This document shows positions 54,410 to 64,000 of a stretch of DNA of 64,000 bases, one piece after another. Position 1 is the stretch's first letter, and every line of letters begins with the position of its first letter. Made by a program: the position numbers and the translations under genes. The notes under the pieces were generated by a model that was not told the origin of the DNA, searched no databases, and saw only the letters and a list, made by a program, of their open reading frames with translations. The DNA lies in the NCBI GenBank assembly GCA_963576735.1, contig OY755178.1, forward strand, positions 12,524,001-12,588,000. Direction: 5' to 3'. The stretch is from Bedellia somnulentella. Its lineage: Eukaryota > Arthropoda > Insecta > Lepidoptera > Bedelliidae.

Positions 54410-56600
54410 TTACTACACTGTATTCTGTATAACTCTTACTGCCAAATACTCATTATGAGTTGATTTGTAGCAGTCGTCTTAAGTGTGGTTAGGGAATGAG
54501 TTAATACGATCAAAAAGACAAAAGCAAGAATTTCTAATCTAATAATTAGTGGTCTTCAAGAGATAAAGTAACAAGCACTTGATATCCTTATCGTAACCAA
54601 TTGCACAAATGCTTATACAAATTTAGAGGTGTTTTGATGAATATATTTTAAATGTAATAATATATTTCTGTTCCAAGAATGATAACAAGTGATTAAAATA
54701 TATATTTTTATTAATAAACCCGAATTTTACTCTTTAACACGATTTTTCAAATGGAATTTAAATACATCCTACAGTTCTTCTCAACGGCATCTGGTTTTTT
54801 TATGATTGAGTAGATCCATGATTAGTACATCATGGCGATACATTGAGAAAGCCCAGAACCTACCAAAATAAAAGTTTTGCTCGAAACGCAAAAGTAATTG
54901 AACAGTTAGTGTTCTTAATAAAAGTCAAGGAATTCCTTGGATACCAACTATTCATCATCATAATATGTTTTAGACATTACAACCATTCCACAAAGTTTAC
55001 TTAATTTAAGTGTAACAAGTTTCGATTATTTTCAAACATTTACAATAAATTACACAAGAAGTTACAAGCATTTGAAGCGACTCTATTTTATATAAAGTTT
55101 GCTTTAAGGCCTGTATTCTTCTATTGTCTGTTTACTTCCAGTCTCAAATTGTAAAGTATAATGAGGATCAAGTCCTTCTTCAAGGCATAACTATGCTTTT
55201 ACAATTTTTTCTTTTTAGTACTCTACTGTTTCCACAAGATCATCAGAAAGATAGTTATAATTTATCGTGTTATTCGGGAAAACAAAACGAACTATATCAT
55301 CGAAACAATACGACCATACCAAACTCGTATTGAACAGGTTAAAGACATATCAATGTGTAAAAAAGGCAGCTACAGATTGGATATGCGACGTTCCCGTTTT
55401 TAAGGACAAAAACTTCTCGTATTGATGTTGCAATCTTGACGGTAATCTTGGCTGAAGACACGCGAGTCGCGGTATGCAACAATCGCACAGGTGGGTTGTT
55501 GCACCTGCTTGGTGAACAACCGCGCGCTAACCCGTGACGCCACCGAACCGCTGAGCGCATTCTATAACATCACTAGTCAGCTGATCCTGATATTATCGTG
55601 TTTGTAGTAGGCTATTTTATTTGCTTTTCTAGGTAGGGTAGGTAGATATTGTATAATCCTGACAAACCTCTAAGATTTTACTCACATATGATCATGGTTT
55701 TTCTTAAATATTAATATTTTATAATAAGCCACTCTTATTTTGAAGCCTTCGCCTTTATATAATTCAAATAAATTTTTAAGTTTTGTTTGTTTCCATAACA
55801 TGCCTTTTTTATTGACCGACTTTGTTCATTTCGATTGTATGTATGTTACGCGATTTCTCCGTTGTTAGGCTATGGATTTCTAAATTAAGTTAAAAATTTA
55901 TTTCAAAAACAACAAAATGCATACATAGACGACATTGTTGTTTAACGAATTTTGTATGAAAAGTTGGGATTCCATCAAGTAAGCGGTCAATTTTGTTCAA
56001 AAGTTATTATTATAATGATAATGTTCATATTAAATGAACCGCGTGTCATCATCAAGGTTACTATGATAATATAGAAATTCTTTAAGAGGACGCTTTTAGC
56101 GATGCATGGCTTAGATTATACTTGATTTAAGCACAGCGTAATCTATATTATGTTCATATTTAAATGTGTATTTAAAAGTTTTTTTTCTATTTAGCTTACC
56201 ATTTCGTAACTTGAGACGACAGTAAAGTTTTTCACTAGGCATTGTTTACTATTGTATTATAGTTTTCACCAATAAATATTGAGAACGTATAATGATTTCG
56301 TGGAAAGGCGTGTAAAGATATCATTATTAAGTTAGATAGAATGAGTTATGTGGCTACGTCACAAACATTTTTAAACTACTTTTTTGCAGTGAGTTGGTTG
56401 TCTTTTAGCTGGCACTTTAAAACATGAAATAATAGCAAAAGTCTATCTATGTCAAGCGACAAATAAAATCAAAATTTGCTAATTAAGTTTAAATCTTGTA
56501 ATTACACAGGGCCGGCTCCCTGCAGTGTTTAGATTGCAATAATTTAGATTAACACCACGACACCTTGAGCGTGACTAATCAATTATTTTTCTAACTAAAA
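54410..56600. other. Unassigned DNA
   Basis: No gene is recognised. Around 55440-55560 a GC-richer segment reads on the minus strand as GCGCTCAGCGGTTCGGTGGC, which may be a decayed tRNA-like head, but no B box is convincing. Confidence 0.35.
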
Positions 56601-56639
56601 ATAGGTATGAACCACTTCCTTGTCCTTTTCTTGCGAACT

Positions 56640-57620
56640 TAGTAGGGGTATGGATAAGTGTGAAGGTGTAAAGTTGATCGTAGTCCAAAGGCGATGCGAC
56701 GATGGAGTGCGCGTGAAGCGTGTAGCGGAGGTCCGGCGCACCTGCCGCCGCCGCCGCCGCCGCCCGCTCGGTAGTGTTTTACGGCAGTTAAGTAAGGGTT
56801 AAAGTGATTAAACCGCCGCTGGAGCGCGTGCCCGCGGGCGCTCATTCGCCTGCGCTCCTACATATATCACATTCCAATATAAATTAGTTTCGGACGGCCC
56901 GTTTTATGTGCCGAAAATAATTTCTCTGTATTACCTACAGAATAGACTTAACCGGTTTATTTGTTCGCAGACTAAACACTAATATCTAACTACCTGCTAC
57001 CATATAACTTACATACCGATTGAAATTATTTTAATTCGTGGGAAACTATGCTATCTTTAAAATAACTCGAGCAAAAACGATATTCGTTATTAAACTCGGT
57101 TAGGCAAATTAAAACCTTAATTGTAACGGAAAAGAAGCGTATAGTCGTTATCGAGCTAGACGTTAGTAGGACATCGCACCCGAAGCTCAGTAGTGGTAAC
57201 TTAGTATCACTAAATTATTCGGTGCAATTTACGATTGATAATTGAAGAGTAGGCTCGGTGGTCGGCCAGTACAGCGCTGGCACGCGATCTTAGTACTCTT
57301 ACAAAAGGTGCGGCGATTGTAACCGCAATTTTTGCATCTCGCCCGCGGCCATCTCCAAATTACAACATAACCCGCCGCCAGTGTAATTGCGAGTCTCGTC
57401 GAACGCTTGTGGGAACACCGACCGATTTATTAAGATTTAATCGAGTTCAATTAAAATACGCACCGAACACAAAGCGTTTATGTAAATGATCTAATTGGAG
57501 CTAGTGCGACTACGAGCGCGCGGCACGAGTCGAGCTCGCGACTACGCCGTCCGCTCGAGACCGAACTACGCTACGCAGCGAAACTGCCTCGCGACCCGTA
57601 GCATTCGGTCTGCACTATAT
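56640..57620. promoter_or_regulatory. CpG-rich unique stretch, possible host promoter or exon
   Basis: This is the least AT-rich long segment in the window outside the RTE and BEL elements. It includes a (CCG)n run at 56746-56763 and dense CpG at 57490-57600. No member of the local repeat families is present. It could be the promoter or 5' UTR of a host gene or a conserved regulatory block. No TATA box, splice pair or frame settles the question. Confidence 0.3.
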
Positions 57621-58700
57621 CTATCTATGCTAAAATTTTGGAGTCTACGAATACGTAAAGAATAAATAGAAACTTTCGCTACTAAAGTATGAATGTTGTT
57701 CTTTGTTGCACTTCTGTTGGTGGGAACTAGCAATAGTAAACACAATTATTTATAGTTTTAACAAAACGATAGTAAAAAACTACACAAATATTCCTATTCC
57801 TCAGATTGGGAGGATACTTGAAAACTTACACATGTTATGACAGTTTAAAAAGTGAATCCACTCTGAATAATTGTAATGCACATAAATTTAATCTCGGAAT
57901 ATAATCGTAGTCTGAGAGTAAAACATACAGACAGTCGGTTCAGACTTGATCCAGAAACAATTTTATATTAGCATGTTAATGAAGAGGCGTGGCGCTCTGT
58001 AGGCTCCTCACAAATCACACCCACGTCACCATGCTCCGCAGCGCATGCGCCGTGCGCCCGCGCGCTTCCCGACCAACTCAAACAATAAGCGTGTTGTAGA
58101 GGATAAACCATCCGCTTTATCTTTACTTATTATTGAAGTTCAATTATGATATCTTAGCTAAGTATATTAAAATATGAAAGAGAATTGGAATAATTCATCT
58201 TTTGTAGCGCAAAAACATTGTTAATAGGGATCTGTGAAAAATACGCTGTTTTAATTGTACTTGACTAAAAATCCAATTAAAACATAAAAGAATTTAGTTA
58301 AAACTAACATCTGTGTTGTTCATTACTTTGTTCAAATTATTTTATTTATTTAACTAACAAAATATAAAATAAATTTCCGATATCTCCGACATAAATATCC
58401 ATTGCAAATAAGGTCACAAAAACACATTACATTTATGAATACAATCTAGCCAAAATCGTAATTACTTAAACCTACATCCATTAAACAAAAATAATACTCA
58501 ATCAAATAGACCAATCAGTTTCTATTACTCGAACTCATTACTAAATGAAAGAAACCAATAACGTAGTAGCAGGAGCAGAGTCGAAATGATGTAACTTATG
58601 AGTTATGGGGAGGTGAGAGGACGTCGGCGGCGGTGGAGGCTGCAACGGCATCTCGAATTAGCATAGTAACGAAGGGGCGGTCCGGTGGGTTACTCACGCC
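57621..58700. other. Unassigned DNA
   Basis: Mostly AT-rich, with GC-rich islands at about 58020-58080 and 58610-58690. No repeat or gene is recognised. Confidence 0.4.
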
Positions 58701-58723
58701 CAACACAAAATAAATAATTGACC

Positions 58724-58906
58724 TCAAGAATGTGGACCGATAATGGACCTTTCGGTTTCACTTGAACCTGACTCGCTCGGTGGCTCTTCTCGGAATAAAC
58801 TTGGGACATTCGGTGGCTTCAAACTTGACACAGTCGACGAGACACACATTGTGGAAGATACAGTTATCGTACTATTATCAATCATGAGGATATCCTTACG
58901 TTTCAT
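58724..58906 (-). CDS. Possible short coding exon (60 codons), unknown product
   Basis: The minus-strand frame starts in a fair insect start context (CAAATG) and encodes a Ser/Thr/Glu-rich peptide with SSLKPPNVPSLF and EEPPSESGSSETER. The composition is more protein-like than neighbouring chance frames. It contains no domain I know. The frame ends in TGA, so if it is an exon, a splice donor must lie before 58724, for example at CAG|GTTCAA or AAG|GTCCAT, both weak. A better GTGAGT lies just past the stop. It could equally be a chance frame. Confidence 0.2.
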   Translation of the reverse strand: MKRKDILMIDNSTITVSSTMCVSSTVSSLKPPNVPSLFREEPPSESGSSETERSIIGPHS

Positions 58907-59557
58907 TTGAGTCTTTAATTTACTTTTACACCAAATAAGAAATTATATTTAACTATCACTACTAAACGCATAACTTTTCTTTTACTTTTTATTATTTTCT
59001 CATAAGTTTTGATAGCATAACCATATGTAATGTGGCAAAGATAACTCAGTAAGTTGTACTATAAAAGCATAATTTAAGGACGAAGATGACCTATAAAAAA
59101 TATATAACCAACCCTATTTTTAAAGTAAATAAATATCAGTAAAAATAAAATAGATTTAGCTTCACTAGACTATTATACATCTCATCGATGATATTTTACA
59201 CCAAAACAATTTATGCGAAAATTTCATTATGCAAATCTAAATTAAACTTGATATAATGAGTAAGAAAAAAATAACTAAAATACATAACTAAATCCTTGTC
59301 CTGAATAAAACTTTTCAAAAAACCGCATCCAAGTAGCTTAACCCAAACGCTAGATAATAGCGGACCAACATACATAAATTCGATTAAAAAATATACGGGA
59401 ATCTATAGTATACTGACTAAAATTATGATTGAGCTAGGGAAGTCTTCTATTACATTCGTAGGTGGTAGGTATTTAGTGACCATGGCTCTTCTGTAGTTTG
59501 ACCATATTCGTCAAAATTACTTCCAAGTTACATTACGTTCCTATTTTCGGATCTAGT
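58907..59557. other. Unassigned AT-rich DNA
   Basis: No feature is recognised in this stretch. Confidence 0.4.
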
Positions 59558-59569
59558 TACAATTTACCA

Positions 59570-59807
59570 TACGTACATATATTCTTACGGCTATAAATTC
59601 CTAGAAAGCTAGCCAGAGTTTCAGAATATGAAATTCTTTAGCCACTTTTGGAACTTGAGTGGAGTAAAGATTGTTAAATAAAGATTGGTGAGGGATCTCC
59701 AGCCGCATCGCCCTACAAAACCCTTAGTCGCTTGTTACAAACACCCATAAGTAATAATATGGTAGTGTTATTCTAAACCGACACTACACAGCTTTAGAAT
59801 ACAGCGA
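59570..59807 (-). mobile_element. SINE-A copy, minus strand
   Basis: The copy runs from ATATATTCTTACGGCTATAA to TTCTAAACCGACACTACAC with moderate divergence. A perfect 12-bp target duplication (TACAATTTACCA) is at 59558-59569 and 59808-59819. Confidence 0.88.
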
Positions 59808-59833
59808 TACAATTTACCAACACAGATGAATAA

Positions 59834-60191
59834 CATAACATAACATAAACATTCACGCCGAATATCCCCGAAGGGGTTGGCAGAGGTACTAATACTTCTG
59901 AACATCACGTGACTTTGTCACCTGGTGTTCAGAGTACCCACGTTTTGCATGGACAGTGTACTCACATGATAGGGGGCAGGCCTATCGCCGTTTTGTACGA
60001 ATACACTGTCACATGACTAAGTACAACTCAGCCATGTGGGTTTCCTCACGATGTTTTCCCTCACCGTTAACAACCATTATAAATTAACCACACATATGTC
60101 TTTTTTAGAAAAGACAAATTGGTGTAGGCCCGACCCAGGATTTGAACACTAGTAGTTTGAGTTCTACCCACTGGGCTATCACGGTTGATAT
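59834..60191 (-). mobile_element. SINE-B full-length copy
   Basis: A 358-bp copy with (CATAA)n tail, hairpin core, and a tRNA-like head that has a small deletion in its anticodon-arm region. An 11-bp target duplication (CAGATGAATAA) lies at 59823-59833 and 60192-60202. It is very similar to the copies at 6732 and 19683. Confidence 0.92.
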
Positions 60192-60376
60192 CAGATGAAT
60201 AAATATATTCTAAAGTAAAATGTCTACTTGATCAACTGAAAAACATATTCTTTTGTAGTCCGGATTTATGGAAGTAGAAATATGTTGCATCCGGTTTTTG
60301 AAGTGATTATGATACTCGATATTGAATAAAACAATTAAGTGATATAAAATCCATAAAACTTTCCCATGCTCATCAC

Positions 60377-60456
60377 TATTGACGAAGTCCGTGGACTTGT
60401 TTGTAGGTGTCTATCTTGTAGGTCCGGAGGTCGCAGGTTCTAGTACCACAGAAAGC
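60377..60456 (+). repeat. tRNA-like SINE head relic
   Basis: CCGTGGACTTGTTTGTAGG followed by GAGGTCGCAGGTTCTAGTAC resembles an A-box/B-box pair at normal spacing, in degenerate form. No cloverleaf closes. Confidence 0.3.
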
Positions 60457-60530
60457 TACATTTATATGATATTCATAATATAATTGATTATTTCTTAGAC
60501 TTGGATGTTGTTAATGTAAACATATTTGAG

Positions 60531-60756
60531 TTGGCTTAGAATAGCACTAACCTATTTTATCCGGTGGGTGACATAAGAGGCGGCTAAGGGGTTGAGGTAT
60601 TATTAAATTAGTATTGGGCAATATGACTGGACACCCATCATTAAATATCCTATTAATATTAATTCCGCACGCGACTTCCGAAAGTCAATTTTGAATTCTG
60701 AAGCTCTAGCTTCACCTTTTTTGGGATTTCTGGCCTGTATGTATGTATTTCAGTAC
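60531..60756 (+). repeat. Strongly diverged SINE-A copy
   Basis: TTGGCTTAGAATAGCACTAA, ATCCGGTGGGTGACATAAG and the GTATGTATG end follow SINE-A order, but the middle is heavily substituted. Confidence 0.65.
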
Positions 60757-60853
60757 TAGCCCATACAAAAAATTGTAAATATACATTTATTTGCTTATGA
60801 ATATTTAAACTTTAAATAACATGATGTACCCTACATTATATCTATATTTAAAC

Positions 60854-61102
60854 ATACATACATACATATACTCACGGCTATGAATCCCTTGAAAGGGAGC
60901 CCAGAGCTAGGGAATCAGAAATTCCTCAGCCACTTTTGGAAGTTGCGTGGGGAAAAGATGGTGGAATAAAGGTTGTTGGTGATGGGTCTCCAACCGCATC
61001 GCCCAAAATTCCCTTAAAAGCCCCAATACCGTTAGTCGCCTCTTACGTACACCCACCGGAAGAAATGGGGTAGTGCTATTCTAAGCCGAAACTACACAGC
61101 AC
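60854..61102 (-). mobile_element. SINE-A copy, near full length, minus strand
   Basis: It runs from (CATA)n and TACTCACGGCTATGAATCCC to TCTAAGCCGAAACTACAC with little divergence. It lies about 100 bp from the diverged plus-strand copy, so the pair is inverted. A target duplication is not clear. Confidence 0.85.
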
Positions 61103-63689
61103 ATAAATATGATAATAAATAAAATATACTTTTTACGTCAACTTGCATTTCAAAACCAACACTGTTAAAACCTGACCTAGTAAGATAGACGTAAAGCATT
61201 CACAATACCTCGAATACGACCTAGTAAGAATAGATTATAAAGAATTCATAATACTTGGAATCTGACCTCTTGAAGGTTGTTTTCGAGGATCATTAATACT
61301 AGCTTGATTAAAAAGAGGAACCCGACTAAAACAACATAAATAGATGTATCATAGCTCCATACAATTGGAAATAAAATATTGAGACAGATTTATTTACGAG
61401 GACATGCGCCAAGACCTCCGTAGACGAGCTCTAAATGTATAAGAAACATGTTACTTTTTTTCACGGTATTAATGATTGATAGACTTAAAGCCATGGGATG
61501 TTTCCTTATCAATATTCATTAATTACCATTAATAAACATTCCCTTATTTGCTTTGGCACATATTTGGGGGGTCCAAGGTCTACAGAACTGACTTTGTATA
61601 ATGAACTAGATTACTACTTTAAAAAGGTACTTAAACTTAAATCCTATTAACATTTTAGCAACAGCCAGAAATCTTTCCAAAACATTTGTTATTGGAGCCG
61701 GGAAGTCTAGATCAACCCAATTACAACATAATATAATTTTAAGACATATTTGTAAAAGGTGCTCTTTTATTGCGAAATTGCTGGACACAAATTATAGGAG
61801 AAATACCTAATCAAAATATTGCAAAGAATACCTATATAATTACGGGAATGTCTAGTTGATTTATAATAATCAAACAACGACGCTAGTGATGACCTAATCA
61901 ATCAAGCAAATAACCTACCGCGCTTAATTACAATACCTGCCGCTCACTCTATATTTTGATATTGTTTTTGCCGCAGCTCCAGCCTCTTCAACGTAACAGT
62001 TTTTGCGATCGCGACCTTTGTATGATTAGGAACATGGTACGTCATTTGGACCTCAAATCACCATCCTAATACCATTATCCTCTAATTTGCAAACGCCGCC
62101 CAATTAACACTGGACCTTACAAAAATGCAACTTATACTCGAATTCTGATTGGAATTGTTTTAATCAACATAAATTACTATAGAAACGTAACATTAGTAAA
62201 AGCTGTTTCGTATTTTCACGGCGAGTTAAAGTATTATAGTTTGATGAAGATTTAAAACGAGTTTTTAATCCAATCTAATAATTGTCTAGACGCAAGTTTG
62301 ATCTTCATCGAGGTCGGTATGGTAGCAATGTAGTGGATTAGTAGAAGTTTATTTATTCACGTGTATGTCACGACGATTACAAGATATTTTTATATTTATT
62401 GGATTGTTATGTGTCGGTTGGTCGCAGTCGTGCGTGCAGTGGGTGGCATCGGCGTTTGTCACTCGCCTCGCGACTGCGGCTTCGAGTGGGGTCGGGGCAC
62501 AACACTAGTCATACTGGCCTCGACAAATTAAAATGTTGTGTACGACCACTCAATTGAAATCTAGCATCATCTAATATACAACCTTGAAAAAACTGCACAC
62601 CTCACATGAATGTTATAGCTAACCATTTAACTACAAAACCGTGGCATAAAAATGGAACCATTTACCGTGCATTAAATTTAGAACGTACTCTGGGAATTGC
62701 AAAAGCTCCAAAATTTACGAAAGCAATAGTGTTTTTTCTTTTATCATAGAGCATAATGATGGAGCAACTTTGAATAAAAACAAAAGAGCATCAAGTCACT
62801 GACTTGATATAGATGTACTATGTAAAATATTTACGAACCCACGACATTTATTTAGTTTCACTTAGGATTAATAAGGACGATTCCTTAGATATGGTAATTG
62901 GAATGAGACCTTTTTCGGTATAAAATGTAGCAACAATAAGTCTTCGGTAGTAGCAGGCCTATCGCGGTAACATCGCTCTATGCAAATGCAGTTTTTGCCG
63001 AGTGGCTGCCAATCGGAGTACCGGGTTCCAGCAGTGGGTGGCCGGGCCGATCCGAACTGCTCTACACATACGACCACCAGCAGAACATGTGTTTTCGAAC
63101 TTGTAAATAGGCCTTCTTTAGTTCTTATACGAAACGTCCGTCTTCATATGTATGTATGTCAAGTATGTAGTTATCCTATGAAACTGATCAAAGTATTTTT
63201 TTATCTCAGCGTCGAAATTCACAAACGTTAGCGAACTTGAATCATAGCATAGTTCTCCATCTTATTTGAAGTATACAATTATAGCAAAACTAATCATGAA
63301 ATATTTACTCCGTCATACCAATAATGTGTTTGGGTTTATCTAAGGTATATTTATTCGTATAACACCTTTTACTTCGTTATGTTTATTTGGCGACAATAAG
63401 TATTTATATCAAATTCACTTAAAATAAACTTTACTGACAGTCGAAATACTCTCAGTGAAACCGGTGAGTCATCTCGCGACACAACTTTATATTCCCCTGC
63501 TTGTTAAGGAACCGGCCTATCTGATCTACACGACGAAATGTGACGATAGAGATGCCATCTTCTTTGGGGTTTCAACTTATTAAAATGTTATAACGTGTAA
63601 CTCTACACCAAAATGGTGGGGAACTATATTGTACTGAATGGGTTTAATTTGAAATTTAATTGATGTCTATTCTGCGTTTGTTTTAGTAT
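61103..63689. other. Unassigned DNA
   Basis: No gene or named repeat is recognised. Less AT-rich patches occur at 62430-62520 and 62940-63080, with short open frames and no domain. Confidence 0.4.
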
Positions 63690-63898
63690 ACGTGGCTATA
63701 GTGGAGGCCTAGAATAATACTATCGCTCCTCTTCCCGTTAGTGCTGACCAGGCTTTTAATTGATGGGGTTGGAAACTCTTCAGCCGATCCTTTATTTGAT
63801 CACACCAGTAGCTCTCAAAAATGGCGTAGAAATGGCTGTTATATCGAAGTTCCGGCTAACCCCCTTTGGGTTCCCTATTATAATCGTAAGTATATGTG
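63690..63898 (+). repeat. Strongly diverged SINE-A-like repeat
   Basis: GGCCTAGAATAATACTATCG, GATGGGGTTGGAAACTC and TATAATCGTAAGTATATGTG keep the order and spacing of SINE-A landmarks. Confidence 0.5.
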
Positions 63899-64000
63899 AA
63901 GTCAGATCTCAAGTTGGTAAAGTCCGTCTAGGTAAGCGTATCTCGGTCCACAAACTATATGAACAAGATGCCTGCGAAGTGGTATTTAGTCTATTGGCAA

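Noticed and set aside
1..64000. CRISPR arrays, bacterial operons, ribosomal RNA or phage genes
   Set aside because: No regularly spaced repeat array, Shine-Dalgarno-led gene row or rRNA-like segment was seen. The content is that of an insect nuclear genome.

Overview
This window reads as nuclear DNA of a moth or butterfly (Lepidoptera). It is AT-rich, has no bacterial-style gene packing, and contains repeats I associate with lepidopteran genomes: tRNA-derived SINEs, non-LTR retrotransposons with short-motif tails, a BEL/Pao LTR element, and fragments with GAAGTCGGTT-type and CTAGCTTCC-type ends. The organism call rests on recall of repeat families, not on a search. I found no host protein-coding gene I would defend. 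The window is most likely intergenic or inside a long intron, and its recognisable content is almost entirely mobile DNA.

Layout. 1-9.5 kb: mostly unassigned AT-rich DNA with tRNA-like relics, a LINE 3' end (about 4.4-5.2 kb) and two short SINE-B copies. 9.5-24 kb: SINE-A and SINE-B copies, a 5'-truncated LINE with a (TTAT)n end and an AC-rich satellite (13.3-14.4 kb), and long unassigned stretches. 24-29 kb: a patchwork of dispersed repeats, a 5'-truncated LINE with an intact RT (25.3-27.3 kb), and a LINE remnant set between two related direct repeats. 29-35.8 kb: a complete BEL/Pao retrotransposon on the minus strand with two 479-bp LTRs that look identical, a 6-bp target duplication and one uninterrupted 1833-aa Gag-Pol frame. 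36-38 kb: a second LINE related to the 25-kb one, on the opposite strand. 44-47 kb: a nearly full-length RTE-type LINE with several inactivating lesions. 47.7-47.9 kb: a perfect 49-bp inverted repeat whose loop carries a tRNA T-arm. 49-64 kb: more SINE copies, a CpG-rich unique stretch at 56.6-57.6 kb, and one possible short exon near 58.8 kb.

How the parts relate. The BEL/Pao element looks able to supply its own Gag, protease, RT/RNase H and integrase. The two SINE families encode nothing and must borrow LINE machinery. Many copies, including 5'-truncated ones, carry 8-15-bp target duplications. SINE-A shares a (TATG)n-type tail with three remnants of one LINE family, which suggests that family as its driver. 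SINE-B has a tRNA-like head (A and B boxes), a hairpin core with CACGTG sites, and one of two tail types. The strongest unexplained item is the inverted repeat at 47749-47874.
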